Counted from the first letter of the stretch, positions 49,998 to 60,108 are shown. The stretch: 64,000 nt of DNA from Oscillospiraceae bacterium (GCA_910575265.1 CAJTEA010000002.1:125503-189502), one strand, 5' to 3'. Made by a program: numbers and translations. Notes: generated by a model not told the origin, from the sequence alone.

Positions 49998-52001
49998 CTA
50001 CCTGACCCCAAGCTGGGTCCACAGATTTTTGTACAGGTTCAGCGTGGCGGCGGGCAGGTTGCCATAGGACTCGCAGCGCTCCAAAACCTCCGCCGGAGCG
50101 GCCATGATCTCATACAGCCCGGGGTCCAGCTCCTCGCCGTAACGTTCGGCGTAGTAGGCGGGATACCGCTCCAGCGCCTCCCGGTTGGGGGAAGCGTAGC
50201 CGATGTAGTCCATGTTGGCCAGATTGGCGTCTGTGGAGGCGATAAAGTTCATCCACATATGGGCCTCCTTCTGGTGGGGGGCCCCTTTCAGCATACACAT
50301 GGCGTCCACAAACCAGTTGGAGCCCTCCTCCGGGATAACGAAAGCCAGATCCTCATTGTTCTCCAGCATGGAGATGTAGTCCCCGGCGTAGTAGGTGGCG
50401 ATGGCGGCGTTGCCGCCCTCCATCTTCTGGAACACCTCGTCCATTACCCGGCCCTGGAAGACCCCCCGGCGGTTGGCGTCGGCGATCAGGTCATATGCCT
50501 CCCGGATCTCCTCCTCATCGGTGGTGTTGACGGAATACCCCAGGTACAGCAGCGCCTCTCCGATGGCGTCCCGGGAGTTGTTAATCAGCAGGACGCTCCC
50601 GGCGTATTTTTCGTCATATAGGGCGCTCCAGCTGGTGATCTCCCCGTCCACCATGGCGGTGTTGTAGATAATCCCCAGCGTCCCCCAGGCATAGGGGACG
50701 GTGTACTCATTGGCCGGGTCATAGGACAGATTTTGGAAGCGGCTGTCGATTTCGCTGAAATTGGGAATCTGGCTGTAGTCCAGCTTTTCCAGCATGTCCT
50801 CCTCAATGAGGCGGCCGATCATATAGTCGGAGGGGACCACCACGTCGTAGTCCGCCCCGCCGCTTTTCAGCAGAGAGTACAGGGCCTCGTTGCTCTCGGC
50901 GGTCTGGTAATTCACCCGGATTCCGGTCCGCTCCTCAAACTGTTCGATCAGGGCCTCGTCGATGTACTCGCCCCAGGAGCAGACGTTGACCACCGGACGG
51001 GAGCCGGTGGCGTGGCTGAGGAATACCACCGCGGCCACGAAGGCGCAGGCCAGCACAGCCGCCGTCCCCCGGCGCACCCATCGGAACCGGGGCTCGGCCA
51101 GCTTCAGCCGCAGCTGGTCCAGGGCGGTGGGCTGGCGGACAATCCCCCGCCGGTCCCGGGCTTCCTGCCGGATCTCCTTCACGTTGGACGCCACCAGAAG
51201 CACCAGAACGGACAGGAACAGCAGGGTGGACACCGCGTTAATCTCCGGCGTGACCCGCTTCTTGGTCATGCCGTAAATGGCCATGGCCAGGGTGGAGCTG
51301 GCCGACCCGGCGGTGAAATAGGAGATGATGAAGTCGTCGATGGACATGGTAAAGGCGATGAGCGCCCCGGATACGATGCCCGGCTTGATCTCTGGCAGCA
51401 TCACCTTCCAGAAGCCCCGCATCCAGGTACAGCCCAGGTCCTGGGCCGCGTCCATCAGGTTGCGGTCCATCTGCCGCAGCTTGGGAGCCACGTTGAGAAT
51501 CACATAGGGGATGTTAAAGGCCACATGGGCCAGAAGAAGCGTCCCGAAACCCAGCACCAGCCGGTCGGGCAGCTCCACCGCGCTCTGGACCGAGTTGAAC
51601 CACCGGGCGAAGCTCCCCCAGCCCTGGAAAAAGGCCACAAAGAACAGGCACAGGGACACACCGGTGACAATATCGGCGTTGACCATGGGGATGTTGTTCA
51701 CCGTGAGCAGGGCCTCCCGTTTTTTCCGGCCCAGGCTGTACAGCCCGATGGCGGCGAAGGTGCCCGCCGTCGTGGCGATGGCGGTGGCCAGCAGGGATAC
51801 CAGCAAGGTGGTATAGACGCTCTCCATAATGATCCGGTTCTGGAACAGCTTGGCGTACCAGTCCAGGGAGAAGCCCTTCCACACGGCGCTGGAGTCCCCG
51901 GCGTTGAAGGAGAACACGATCAAAAGCAGGATGGGCGCGTAGAGGAACAGGAACATCAGCCCGATGATCAGGCGGCTGCCCGCGCGGGATTGGGTTTTCA
52001 C
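49998..52001 (-). CDS. potCD: fused spermidine/putrescine permease-binding protein (PotC-PotD)
   Basis: A 667-residue fusion. Residues ~1-265 are a PotC-type permease with six segments, including the coupling motif [21 protein letters not shown] basic linker and a membrane segment follow (~310-330, [20 protein letters not shown]), which should anchor the rest outside. Residues ~335-667 are a PotD-type binding domain ([35 protein letters not shown]). Fusion tethers the binding protein to the transporter. The start is GTG 52001 overlapping the potB stop (GTGA). Last gene of potA-potB-potCD. Confidence 0.94.
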   Translation of the reverse strand: MKTQSRAGSRLIIGLMFLFLYAPILLLIVFSFNAGDSSAVWKGFSLDWYAKLFQNRIIMESVYTTLLVSLLATAIATTAGTFAAIGLYSLGRKKREALLTVNNIPMVNADIVTGVSLCLFFVAFFQGWGSFARWFNSVQSAVELPDRLVLGFGTLLLAHVAFNIPYVILNVAPKLRQMDRNLMDAAQDLGCTWMRGFWKVMLPEIKPGIVSGALIAFTMSIDDFIISYFTAGSASSTLAMAIYGMTKKRVTPEINAVSTLLFLSVLVLLVASNVKEIRQEARDRRGIVRQPTALDQLRLKLAEPRFRWVRRGTAAVLACAFVAAVVFLSHATGSRPVVNVCSWGEYIDEALIEQFEERTGIRVNYQTAESNEALYSLLKSGGADYDVVVPSDYMIGRLIEEDMLEKLDYSQIPNFSEIDSRFQNLSYDPANEYTVPYAWGTLGIIYNTAMVDGEITSWSALYDEKYAGSVLLINNSRDAIGEALLYLGYSVNTTDEEEIREAYDLIADANRRGVFQGRVMDEVFQKMEGGNAAIATYYAGDYISMLENNEDLAFVIPEEGSNWFVDAMCMLKGAPHQKEAHMWMNFIASTDANLANMDYIGYASPNREALERYPAYYAERYGEELDPGLYEIMAAPAEVLERCESYGNLPAATLNLYKNLWTQLGVR

Positions 52002-52834
52002 AGCATCACCGCCTCCTCCTCGCCCTCGCCGAAGCGGTTCATCACCACCATACATACCACCACGATAACCATCATCACCATGGAGATGGCGGCGCCCAGG
52101 TGGGGGTCGTAGGCCCCGCCCAGGAATTGCAGCTCGATCAGGTCGCCCAGCATCATCTGGTTGCCGCCTCCCAGCAGGCGGGAGATGGCAAAGGTGGACA
52201 CCGAGGGGACGAACACCATGGTCACCCCGGACAGCACCCCGGGCAGGGAGAGGGGGAGAATCACCTTCCGGAACACCCCGGAGGAGTCGGCCCCCAGGTC
52301 CCGGGCGGCCTCAATCAGGCTGCCGTCCAGCTTGACCATCACCGAGTAGATGGGCAGGATCATAAAGGGCAGATAGTTATAAACCATCCCCAGCACCACC
52401 GCCCCGGAGGTGCCAATCATAGGGATGTACTCCACTCCCAGCAGGTCCAAAAGGCCGATTGCCTTAAAAAACTGGTTGAGCAGACCGTTGTTCTCCAAAA
52501 TGGACATCCAGGAGTAGGTCCGCAGGAGGAAGTTCATCCACATGGGGAGCATAATCAGGGCCATGGCCACCCGCTGGAAGCCGGGGCCCTCGTGGGCCAT
52601 CCAGTAGGACACCGGGTAGCCGATGAGCAGGCAGACCAGCGTGGCCACAAAGGCCAGCCGGAAGGAGCGCAGGAACACCGAGGCGTAAGAGCCCATTTCG
52701 GAAAAATTTTCCGTAGTGCCCTCAAAATCCGCGGTGGTAAAGGCGTAGACCACCATAATCAGGATGGGGACCACCACCATCAGCGCCATCCAGACCACAT
52801 AGGGGACGGCAAACCAGGAGAGCTTATTCTTCAT
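51998..52834 (-). CDS. potB: spermidine/putrescine ABC permease PotB
   Basis: A 278-residue permease with six hydrophobic segments starting [20 protein letters not shown]. The ATPase-coupling loop is [20 protein letters not shown] (the EAA motif). It pairs with the PotC half of the next gene. ATG 52834 lies 11 bases inside potA; the longer frame to 52876 is basic and unlikely. GAGGAG inside potA provides the ribosome site. Confidence 0.94.
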   Translation of the reverse strand: MKNKLSWFAVPYVVWMALMVVVPILIMVVYAFTTADFEGTTENFSEMGSYASVFLRSFRLAFVATLVCLLIGYPVSYWMAHEGPGFQRVAMALIMLPMWMNFLLRTYSWMSILENNGLLNQFFKAIGLLDLLGVEYIPMIGTSGAVVLGMVYNYLPFMILPIYSVMVKLDGSLIEAARDLGADSSGVFRKVILPLSLPGVLSGVTMVFVPSVSTFAISRLLGGGNQMMLGDLIELQFLGGAYDPHLGAAISMVMMVIVVVCMVVMNRFGEGEEEAVML

Positions 52835-53984
52835 CCCCGCTCTCCTCCTCAAAGCTGGCGTCGCTGATCTCCTCATACTCCTCGGAGTAGGAGGAGTAGT
52901 CGCCGAACAGGCCGGAGTATTCGCTCTTCTTCATGACATGAATCCCGTCCGGGTCGATTTTGATGCCGATGCGGCTGCCCACCGGGGACAGGTCGGTGGT
53001 CTGGATCAGCCACTTGAAGCCGTAGAAGTCCACGATGATATCATACTGCATCCCCTTGAAGGTGACGGAGGTGACGGTGCCCCGGAGCTGGCCCTGGTCC
53101 TCGGGGACGATGTCCACGTCCTCGGGGCGGATGACCACGTCCACCGCCTCGTCCTTCTCAAAGCCGCCGTCCAGGCACTGGAACCGGCGGTTGAAGATCT
53201 CCACCACGCCGTCGGCGCGCATGACGCCGTCGATGATGTTGGACTCGCCGATGAAGTCGGCCACAAAGGCGTTTTCCGGCTCGTTGTAGATGTCCTCGGG
53301 GGATCCGATCTGCTGGATGCGGCCGGAATCCATCACCACCACGGTGTCCGACATGGCAAGGGCCTCCTCCTGGTCGTGGGTGACGTAGACAAAGGTGATC
53401 TCCATGGCCTTCTGGATGCGCTTGAGCTCGTTCTGCATGTCCTTGCGGAGCTTTAAGTCCAGGGCGCCCAGGGGCTCGTCCAGCAGCAGCACCTTGGGCT
53501 GGTTCACCAGCGCCCGGGCAATGGCCACCCGCTGCTGCTGTCCTCCGGACAGTTGTGTGGTACGCCGCCGCTCAAAGCCCTTCAGGTTGACCACCTCCAG
53601 CATCTCCATCACCCGCCGGTCGATCTCCTCCTCGGACAGCTTCACCTTGTTTCCCCTGGCGTCCGTCTTGGGGACGCGCAGGCCGAAGGCGATGTTCTCA
53701 TACACGTTCAGGTGCGGGAACAGGGCGTACTTCTGAAACACCGTGTTGATGGTCCGCTTGTGGGGCGGGACAGCATTAATCCTCACCCCGTCGAACAAAA
53801 CATCTCCAGAGGTGGGCGTCTGAAAACCACCGATAATTCTGAGCGTGGTGGTCTTGCCGCACCCGCTGGGTCCGAGCAGTGTGAGGAATTCCTTATCCCT
53901 GATGCTTAAATTGATTTTGTCGAGTACCACCTCGTCGTCGAACGTCATGACACAGTCGGCCAGACGGATCAACTCCTTGGACAT
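52824..53984 (-). CDS. potA: spermidine/putrescine ABC ATPase PotA
   Basis: A 386-residue importer ATPase. Walker [21 protein letters not shown]-loop [15 protein letters not shown], signature [17 protein letters not shown], Walker [13 protein letters not shown], then the switch His in YVTHDQEEA. The C-terminal part is a TOBE domain, ending in an unusual acidic tail of ~25 residues rich in Glu, Ser and Tyr. First gene of the operon. GGGGGAGG precedes the ATG. Confidence 0.96.
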   Translation of the reverse strand: MSKELIRLADCVMTFDDEVVLDKINLSIRDKEFLTLLGPSGCGKTTTLRIIGGFQTPTSGDVLFDGVRINAVPPHKRTINTVFQKYALFPHLNVYENIAFGLRVPKTDARGNKVKLSEEEIDRRVMEMLEVVNLKGFERRRTTQLSGGQQQRVAIARALVNQPKVLLLDEPLGALDLKLRKDMQNELKRIQKAMEITFVYVTHDQEEALAMSDTVVVMDSGRIQQIGSPEDIYNEPENAFVADFIGESNIIDGVMRADGVVEIFNRRFQCLDGGFEKDEAVDVVIRPEDVDIVPEDQGQLRGTVTSVTFKGMQYDIIVDFYGFKWLIQTTDLSPVGSRIGIKIDPDGIHVMKKSEYSGLFGDYSSYSEEYEEISDASFEEESGDEE

Positions 53985-54104
53985 GTATCCTCCCCCATTT
54001 CTTTTTAATTACTTTGTCAGCTCCCTCGATTTATTCACCGGGCGGGCCCGCTGTCCAGGGGGGACGTCGGGCCCGGTGACCGGCTTTCACGGATAGCGAG
54101 ATAC

Positions 54105-54133
54105 ACTATAGCGGGTTCCCCCAGAAATGTCAA
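54105..54133 (-). promoter_or_regulatory. promoter of potA-potB-potCD, with GC-rich leader hairpin
   Basis: Minus strand TTGACA (54128-54133), 17 bp, TATAGT (54105-54110). The ~115-base leader contains a GC-rich hairpin (TCACCGGGC with GCCCGGTGA, about 54035-54081) without a T run. No known riboswitch was recognised. Confidence 0.75.
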
Positions 54134-54211
54134 TGATTTTTGACAAAATTCTTATCGGGTTTCCTGCCAATCGCAATCCTGTGTCAACGTAAACCTGTAC
54201 GGACCGCCGCC

Positions 54212-54421
54212 CTACCTTTTCCTTTTCAATCCCAGGACAATATCCGCTGATACATGATAGTATTTGCACAATGTGATCAAGTGCCTGATGGGCAGTTCAT
54301 TTGCGCCGCGTTCATATCTCGCGTACATGGTTTGCGATGTCCCCAATATTTCCGCCATTTCCCTTTGCGTCAGGTCATGATCTTCTCTCAAACCTCTTAT
54401 ATAGCTGACGTAGTATTCCAT
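54212..54421 (-). CDS. XRE-family regulator, 69 aa
   Basis: A compact Cro/C1 helix-turn-helix protein: MEYYVSYIRGLREDHDLTQR, then EMAEILGTSQTMYARYERGA and NELPIRHLITLCKYYHVSAD. ATG 54421 has GAGGGGG upstream; an earlier start would put this site inside the gene. It is divergent from an AT-rich lipoprotein gene, and two identical-arm palindromes lie in the gap. It likely represses one or both genes. Confidence 0.88.
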   Translation of the reverse strand: MEYYVSYIRGLREDHDLTQREMAEILGTSQTMYARYERGANELPIRHLITLCKYYHVSADIVLGLKRKR

Positions 54422-54461
54422 AGGCAACCCCCTCTTGCGGTTCATGCCCAAAGGGTAACAG

Positions 54462-54477
54462 AGTAAAGATATTTACT
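54462..54477. promoter_or_regulatory. operator 1: AGTAAA-N4-TTTACT
   Basis: AGTAAA-GATA-TTTACT palindrome just upstream of the -35 of the lipoprotein promoter. Same arms as operator 2, with starts 25 bp apart. Confidence 0.75.
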
Positions 54478-54478
54478 A

Positions 54479-54507
54479 TTGACTTTAGTAAAAAAATTTA
54501 CTAGAAT
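54479..54507 (+). promoter_or_regulatory. promoter of the lipoprotein gene
   Basis: TTGACT (54479-54484), 17 bp, TAGAAT (54502-54507), embedded between and within the two palindromes. Confidence 0.75.
54487..54502. promoter_or_regulatory. operator 2: AGTAAA-N4-TTTACT
   Basis: AGTAAA-AAAA-TTTACT palindrome filling the spacer of the lipoprotein promoter and touching its -10. Bound protein here would block RNA polymerase. Confidence 0.75.
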
Positions 54508-54555
54508 ATGTTTTGTATCCCAGCATAACAACAAAATTAGACGGAGGTTGACACA

Positions 54556-55299
54556 ATGAAGAAACTACTTGCGCTCATGCTGGCGGCGGCTCTGGCCCTC
54601 TCTTTGGCGGCCTGTGGCGGCGGTGGTGGAACAGAAGATAGCAACACTTCCAGCGGTGGCAACGGAGACGCAACAAGCACAGACACGCCCAGCGGCGGCG
54701 GGGAGGATAGCACACCAGAAAGTGAAGTATTTCATTTAGGCGATACTGTAACAACGGATGATATAGAGATTACACTAATACGTGTCGAAAGTGGCACTAC
54801 GTTATATAACAATGTAGCAACAAATAATGTCAGGGATGAATACTATTTGCGTCCAACAAGTTTATTAACCGATGAAGAATTAGAAGCGCAGAAAAGGCAG
54901 GATGAATATATTCAAAAGCATTATGGAGTAACTCCAACAAGCTATGAAGCTGATGATGGACGTATTTTAGTTGCATTTGCCTTTGAAGTTAAAAGTATTA
55001 GTAAAACAGCATTACCTATAGATACCATATTAGAAAGAATTGATATAGATTATAATAATGGATATATATTTGAACAAAGTAAGCTATGTGCCGGGATAGG
55101 TGGCTCATGGGAAGATGCTTATTATGCAACTGATGAGAAAATAGAACCGCTTGACAGCACAGTTTATGAGTTTAGAGGATATGCTGATGTTCCAGAAGAG
55201 GTAATGAGTAATACAGATAATAGTTTGAACTTGAATGTTTATTTGAATGGCCGTATTCAGGGCAGGACAACACCGGATATAATATTCAATGTACGATAA
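54556..55299 (+). CDS. AT-rich lipoprotein, function unknown
   Basis: A 247-residue lipoprotein. It has a signal peptide with lipobox LSLAAC (Cys ~20), a Gly/Ser/Thr-rich linker (~21-55), and a domain starting VFHLGDTVTTDDIEITLIRV. That start resembles the DUF4352-like Ig-type domain of Firmicutes lipoproteins. The mature domain is written in AT-rich codons (ATA, TTA, AAT), sharply unlike the GC-rich neighbours, whereas the signal/linker part is GC-rich. This suggests acquired DNA or a domain swap. Twin operators and a divergent XRE gene point to tight control. GGAGG precedes the ATG. Confidence 0.82.
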   Translation: MKKLLALMLAAALALSLAACGGGGGTEDSNTSSGGNGDATSTDTPSGGGEDSTPESEVFHLGDTVTTDDIEITLIRVESGTTLYNNVATNNVRDEYYLRPTSLLTDEELEAQKRQDEYIQKHYGVTPTSYEADDGRILVAFAFEVKSISKTALPIDTILERIDIDYNNGYIFEQSKLCAGIGGSWEDAYYATDEKIEPLDSTVYEFRGYADVPEEVMSNTDNSLNLNVYLNGRIQGRTTPDIIFNVR

Positions 55300-55303
55300 A
55301 TGC

Positions 55304-55333
55304 AAGGCGGCTAGTTTTCACACTAGCCGCCTT
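55304..55333. terminator. bidirectional terminator between lipoprotein and udp genes
   Basis: AAGGCGGCTAG and CTAGCCGCCTT form a perfect 11-bp stem with an 8-base loop, at the convergent ends of two genes. Confidence 0.85.
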
Positions 55334-55351
55334 TCCCTTTCTATGACCTTG

Positions 55352-56122
55352 TTATCCTCTGTCCCGCTGAATCAGAATGTTCAGCGCCTCCACCCCGGCG
55401 GTGATGGCCGCCTCGGTGTTGTGGCTCTCCTTCTGGTCCAAACCGGCCTTCTCCCGCTCCTGGTTCCAGATCACGTGGAATACCGACCCGCACCGGACCC
55501 GGCGGGCGGCGGCCACGGCGAAGAGGGCGGCGGACTCCATCTCGGAGGCCAGCACGCCCAGGCGCTTCCAGGCCTCCCACTTGCTCTCCAGCTCATAGGA
55601 CACCGGCATCCGGGCCGGGGAATGCTGGCCGTAGAAGGAGTCCTTGCACTGGACCACCCCGGCGTGCCAGGGGTAGCCCAGATTTTTACAGGCCTCTACC
55701 AGAGCGCAGGCCACCGTGAAGTCGGGGACGGCGGGCCACTCGACGGGGGCGTACTCCCGGCTGGTCCCCTCCGCGCGCACCGCCCCGGTGGCCACCACCA
55801 CGTCGCCGCTCTGAACGGACAGGTCGATCCCCCCGCAGGTGCCCACCCGGACGAAGGTGTGGACGCCGATATTAGCCAGCTCCTCCATGGCGATGGCGGC
55901 GGAGGGGCCCCCGATCCCGGTGGACACCACACTCACCTTTTCCCCCAAAAGCGTCCCGGTATACGTGACGTATTCCCGGTTGGTCTGGACGTGAACCGGG
56001 TGGTCAAAGTGCCGGGCGATGGCCTCACACCGGCCCGGATCGCCGGGCAGGACGCAGTAGCCCCCCACCTCGCCCTGAGCGCACTGGATATGGAATTGTC
56101 TCTCCCGCGTCTGTTCGTTCAT
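55352..56122 (-). CDS. udp: uridine phosphorylase-like nucleoside phosphorylase
   Basis: Splits uridine (or a related nucleoside) with phosphate to base and ribose-1-phosphate. The 256-residue NP-I family protein has [38 protein letters not shown] and [39 protein letters not shown] carries the base-specificity Glu. The EMES motif and FYGQHSP fit uridine phosphorylase, but a purine-type substrate cannot be excluded. The ATG at 56122 has AGGGGAGG upstream and a sigma-A promoter. Confidence 0.9.
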   Translation of the reverse strand: MNEQTRERQFHIQCAQGEVGGYCVLPGDPGRCEAIARHFDHPVHVQTNREYVTYTGTLLGEKVSVVSTGIGGPSAAIAMEELANIGVHTFVRVGTCGGIDLSVQSGDVVVATGAVRAEGTSREYAPVEWPAVPDFTVACALVEACKNLGYPWHAGVVQCKDSFYGQHSPARMPVSYELESKWEAWKRLGVLASEMESAALFAVAAARRVRCGSVFHVIWNQEREKAGLDQKESHNTEAAITAGVEALNILIQRDRG

Positions 56123-56152
56123 ACAAGCGGCCTCCCCTTATTTTTGTAGGCT

Positions 56153-56181
56153 ATTCTATCACAAAAACAGCCCGCGTTCAA
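56153..56181 (-). promoter_or_regulatory. promoter of udp
   Basis: Minus strand TTGAAC (56176-56181), 17 bp, TAGAAT (56153-56158). Confidence 0.7.
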
Positions 56182-56316
56182 GGAGGCATTCCCCTCTTTG
56201 CCTTGACCTTTTCCCCATAATGTACTATAATCCAGTTCACTGTTTCCTTCGCGCGGCAAAACACTCGGCAATATGCACAAATTTTCAGCATTATTTTTTG
56301 CTGGCGTTTGTTCTCC

Positions 56317-56345
56317 TTGCATCTTTCCCAGTTTCGATTTATAAT
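56317..56345 (+). promoter_or_regulatory. promoter of the unknown membrane-anchored protein gene
   Basis: TTGCAT (56317-56322), 17 bp, TATAAT (56340-56345). The ~130 bases between this and the udp promoter hold no other signal I can see. Confidence 0.7.
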
Positions 56346-56400
56346 ATAGTATGTAAGATGATTTGCCGCTTTGTTTAACCCTATCAAGGAGGCCGCAAAC

Positions 56401-57117
56401 TTGAAACGATTTTTAATCTTCCCCTGCGTCCTATGTCTGGTGATTGGACTGTTGGTAGGCGTCCTGCTGCCAATTGATCTCTGGGGAGACAACGCCCCGC
56501 CCCTGCTCACTCCCAGCCCCTCCCTTCCCACACAGCCAGCCCTCGCCAGTCCGACGGAGAGTTCCGGTTCCTCCTCCGCCTCCCCAAGCCCGGAACAGCC
56601 CCTGGATATCCAAGACAACTTTCCCCTGCTCAGCGCCGCCTGCGCGGTGAACCGGGCTCTTCAGCGGGGCAGCTGGTCCACTCTGGCCGCCTATGTCCAC
56701 CCGGACCTGGGGGTTACCTTTACCCCCTATTCCACCGTGGACCCGGACAGCGACCTGACCTTCACCGCCGACCAGATCAAAGGGCTCGCCCAGAATCAGA
56801 CAGTATACACCTGGGGCTTTGAGGACGGCCGGGGCGACCCCATCCAGATGACCATCGTTCAGTATTTTGAGCGGTATGTCTACAACCGGGACTACACTCA
56901 GGCCCCGGAGATCGGGGTGGACCGCGTCATGACCGGGGGCAACGCCCTGGAAAACCTGGCTGAGGCCTATCCGGACTGCCGCTTTGTGGACTTCAGCTTT
57001 CCCAGCGCCGACCCGGTGAACGATGGCCTGGACTGGTCCTCCCTCAAGCTGGTGTTCCAGCCCCAGGAGGAGCACTGGTATCTGGTAGGCGTCGTCCACG
57101 GGGAATGGACCATTTAG
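56401..57117 (+). CDS. unknown membrane-anchored extracytoplasmic protein, 238 aa
   Basis: Not recognised. One N-terminal membrane segment (FLIFPCVLCLVIGLLVGVLL) is followed by a Pro/Ser/Thr-rich linker (~25-70). A ~165-residue soluble domain then has SAACAVNRALQRGSWSTLAA, TADQIKGLAQNQTVYTWGFE and VQYFERYVYNRDYTQAPE. The second half looks like an alpha/beta NTF2- or SnoaL-like sheet, which is only an impression. The start is TTG 56401 with AAGGAGG eight bases upstream. It precedes trkA by 51 bp with a hairpin between. Confidence 0.75.
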   Translation: MKRFLIFPCVLCLVIGLLVGVLLPIDLWGDNAPPLLTPSPSLPTQPALASPTESSGSSSASPSPEQPLDIQDNFPLLSAACAVNRALQRGSWSTLAAYVHPDLGVTFTPYSTVDPDSDLTFTADQIKGLAQNQTVYTWGFEDGRGDPIQMTIVQYFERYVYNRDYTQAPEIGVDRVMTGGNALENLAEAYPDCRFVDFSFPSADPVNDGLDWSSLKLVFQPQEEHWYLVGVVHGEWTI

Positions 57118-57119
57118 TC

Positions 57120-57144
57120 AAACAGGCGGCACAGCCGCCTGTTT
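57120..57144 (+). terminator. weak terminator hairpin before trkA
   Basis: AAACAGGCGGC-ACA-GCCGCCTGTTT, a perfect 11-bp stem but without a following T run. It may reduce rather than stop read-through into trkAH. Confidence 0.55.
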
Positions 57145-57168
57145 CAATGTAGAAAGGAACTCTGCGCT

Positions 57169-58557
57169 ATGGATATTGTCATTGTAGGCAGTGGAAAGGT
57201 TGGCTTTTCCCTGGCTGAGCAGCTGGTCAGAGAGGAGCACGACGTCACGGTGATCGACACCGACGAGGAGGCTCTGCGCCGGGCCGGCGACCAGCTGGAC
57301 ATCATGACGGTGCGGGGCAACGGCGTATCCACCGCCGTTTTGAGAGAGGCCGGCGCGACAAACGCCGACCTCCTGGTGGCCGCCACCAGCGCCGACGAGG
57401 TAAACATGGTGTGCTGCCTCACCGCCAAGGACCTGGGCACCAAATACACCATCGCCCGCATCCGCAATCAGGAGTATACCAGCAGCGTGGCCGAGCTGCG
57501 CCGCAACCTGAAAATCGACATGGCCATCAACCCGGAAAACACCACCGCCGTGGAGATTTCCCGGCTGCTGCGTTTCCCCTCCGCCGCCAATATCGAGACC
57601 TTCTGCCGGGGCAAGGTGGAGCTGATGGGCTTCCGCCTTCAGGAGGGGGACTTTCTGGTCGGCTCCCCCCTCCACTCCCTGCCGGTCCAGGTGAAAAAGC
57701 TGTCGCTGCTGTTCTGCGTTGTGGACCGGGGCGGGGAGGTTTCCATCCCCAACGGCTCCTTTGTCCCAAAGGCGGGAGACAAGCTGTATATGATCGGCCG
57801 TCCGGACAGCCTGGACCAGTTTTTCCGCCAGCTGGGGCGGTACGCCCCCAAGGTCAGGCAGGTCTTTCTGGTGGGAGGCGGCAAGGTATCGGTGTATCTG
57901 GCCAACATTCTGGACAAGATGGGCATCCACCTGAAGATCATCGAGCAGAATGAGGAGCGCTGCCGCCAGCTCAGCGAGCGGTTCCCCCGGGTCACCGTGA
58001 TCCGCGGTGACGGCACCGACTCCGAGCTGCTGGAGTCGGAAAACCTCACCGCCAGCGACGCCTTCGTGGCCCTCACCGACCGGGATGAGGACAACCTGAT
58101 TATCTCCCTGTACGCCATGCAGCAGGGAATCAAAAAGGTCATCACCAAGTGCAACCGGCAGAATTACGCCGGCATCGTCCGGTCTCTGGGCCTGGACAGC
58201 GTGATCTCCCCCAAATTCGTCACCGCCTCCAACATTGTCCATGTGGTCCGGGGACTGCAAAACTCCCAGGGCAGCGTGATGAACTCCCTCCACCGTATCG
58301 CCGGCGGCGGGGCGGAGGCCATGGAGTTTACCGTGGGGCCCGGCACCCGGCACCTGGGAGTCCCCCTGAAGGACCTGAAACTGCGCCCCGGGGTCCTGCT
58401 GGCCGTTATCGTCCGGAAAAACAACATTATTATTCCCGAGGGCTCCTCCTCCCTCCAGGAGGGAGACCGGGTTATCATCATCGCCCGGGAGAGCGGCGTG
58501 CTGGACCTGAACGACATCTACGCCTCTGAGTCCACCGCGGGAGGGGCCGGAAAATGA
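57169..58557 (+). CDS. trkA: Trk potassium uptake regulatory subunit TrkA
   Basis: Cytoplasmic nucleotide-binding gate of the Trk K+ transporter. The 462-residue protein has two RCK repeats: Rossmann motif 1 IVIVGSGKVGFSLAEQL (residues 3-19) and motif 2 FLVGGGKVSVYLANIL (~235-250), each with a TrkA-C domain. AGAAAGGA precedes the ATG. trkH overlaps its stop (ATGA), so the two are made together. Length is normal. Confidence 0.96.
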   Translation: MDIVIVGSGKVGFSLAEQLVREEHDVTVIDTDEEALRRAGDQLDIMTVRGNGVSTAVLREAGATNADLLVAATSADEVNMVCCLTAKDLGTKYTIARIRNQEYTSSVAELRRNLKIDMAINPENTTAVEISRLLRFPSAANIETFCRGKVELMGFRLQEGDFLVGSPLHSLPVQVKKLSLLFCVVDRGGEVSIPNGSFVPKAGDKLYMIGRPDSLDQFFRQLGRYAPKVRQVFLVGGGKVSVYLANILDKMGIHLKIIEQNEERCRQLSERFPRVTVIRGDGTDSELLESENLTASDAFVALTDRDEDNLIISLYAMQQGIKKVITKCNRQNYAGIVRSLGLDSVISPKFVTASNIVHVVRGLQNSQGSVMNSLHRIAGGGAEAMEFTVGPGTRHLGVPLKDLKLRPGVLLAVIVRKNNIIIPEGSSSLQEGDRVIIIARESGVLDLNDIYASESTAGGAGK

Positions 58558-59990
58558 ACATAAAGCTGGTTTTAAAGCTGGTGGGCCGGGTTCTGCTTCT
58601 GGAGGCGGCCGCCCTCGCGCTCCCCCTGGCCGTGGCCCTGCTGTACCGGGAAACCCCAGTCCCCTTTCTGCTGTCCATCGCTATTGTGGCCGCTGTTGGT
58701 TTCGGGCTGTCCGCCCTGCCCGCCCAGCCGAAGTTCTTCACCCGGGAGGGCTTCGCTACCGTAGGGCTGATCTGGATCTGCACCGGGCTGGTGGGGGCGC
58801 TGCCCTTCCTGTTCTCCGGCTGGTTCGCCACCCCCATGGACGCTATCTTCGAGTCCTGCTCCGGCTTCACCACCACCGGCTCCACCATTCTGCCTGAAAT
58901 TGAGGCGCTGCCCAAGGGCATCCTGTTCTGGCGGGCCTTCACCCACTGGCTGGGCGGCATGGGCGTGCTGGTACTGGCCACCGCCATCGTGCCCAAGCTG
59001 GGCATCCGCTCCCACTACCTGACCCAGGCGGAAACACCGGGACCGGTGTTTTCCAAGCTGGTGCCCAAGCAGTCCCAAACCTCTAAAATCCTCTACACCA
59101 TGTATTTTGCCCTCACCGCCCTGGAGGTCGTCTGCCTGAAGCTCGCGGGCATGCCCCTGTATGACGCCCTGATCCACTCCTTCTCCACTGCGGGCACTGG
59201 CGGCTTCTCCAACCGGAACGCCAGCGTAGGCGCCTATGACAGCGTGGCCATTGACATCATTATCACAGTGTTCATGCTGCTGTTCTCCATCAACTTTGCG
59301 GTCTACTTCCTGATTTTGACCAAAAAGTGGCGGGAGGCCCTGGCCAGCGACGAGCTGCGCTTCTTTCTCGGGGTTGTGGCGGGGGCTACGGCGCTTCTCA
59401 CCATCTCCAACCTGGGGGTGTATTCCGGCCTGGGGGAGAGCCTGCGGTACACTGTGTTCCAGGTGGCCGCCATTATCTCCACCACTGGCTTTGGTACGGC
59501 GGACTTTGTCCTCTGGCCCCAGTTCTCTCAGATGATCCTCATTCTGCTGATGTTCTGCGGAGCCAGCGCCGGATCCACCGGCGGCGGCATGAAATGCTCC
59601 CGGGTCCTGCTTCTGCTCCGGGGCATCCGCCGGGAGGTCCACCATATCACCCACCCCCGTTCCGTTGAGGTGGTCAAGCTGGACGGCAAGCTGGTGAGCG
59701 AGGCCACCCTCCACTCTCTGCTGGTGTTCCTGGGGGCCTATGTGGGCACCATTTTCGCCGCCGCCCTCATCATCTCCCTGGACGGCTGCTCCTTCGCGGT
59801 CTCCTTCAGCGCCGCCCTCACCTGCGTCAGCAACGTAGGCCCCGGTCTGGAGGCCATCGGCCCCAGCGGCAACTTCGCCGCCTTCTCCACTCTGTCCAAG
59901 GGGGTCATGTCCCTGTGCATGATTGTTGGACGCCTGGAGATTTTCCCCATTCTGGTGCTCCTCAGCCCCTCCACCTGGCGCCGGGTGTAG
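58554..59990 (+). CDS. trkH: Trk potassium uptake channel subunit TrkH
   Basis: Membrane K+-translocating subunit. The 478-residue protein has ~10-12 hydrophobic segments and four selectivity-filter-like P-loops: SGFTTTGSTI, STAGTGGFS, ISTTGFGTADF and CVSNVGPGLE. It forms an operon with trkA through an ATGA overlap. Length is normal for TrkH/KtrB. A weak GC hairpin with T6 (about 60060-60088) follows. Confidence 0.96.
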   Translation: MNIKLVLKLVGRVLLLEAAALALPLAVALLYRETPVPFLLSIAIVAAVGFGLSALPAQPKFFTREGFATVGLIWICTGLVGALPFLFSGWFATPMDAIFESCSGFTTTGSTILPEIEALPKGILFWRAFTHWLGGMGVLVLATAIVPKLGIRSHYLTQAETPGPVFSKLVPKQSQTSKILYTMYFALTALEVVCLKLAGMPLYDALIHSFSTAGTGGFSNRNASVGAYDSVAIDIIITVFMLLFSINFAVYFLILTKKWREALASDELRFFLGVVAGATALLTISNLGVYSGLGESLRYTVFQVAAIISTTGFGTADFVLWPQFSQMILILLMFCGASAGSTGGGMKCSRVLLLLRGIRREVHHITHPRSVEVVKLDGKLVSEATLHSLLVFLGAYVGTIFAAALIISLDGCSFAVSFSAALTCVSNVGPGLEAIGPSGNFAAFSTLSKGVMSLCMIVGRLEIFPILVLLSPSTWRRV

Positions 59991-60108
59991 GAGCGCCGGC
60001 AAGCGCAATGTCCCGGGAACTTTAATAGAATGTAATACAGGTCAGCGGCTCCAAAGACCCAGGGCATTCCGACGCCGCCCGGTTTTTTCTGGAATAAAAA
60101 GAAAAGTA

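Noticed and set aside
54087-54269. A 60-codon minus-strand frame downstream of the XRE gene
   Set aside because: It overlaps the pot promoter and the end of the XRE gene and has no ribosome site or recognisable content.
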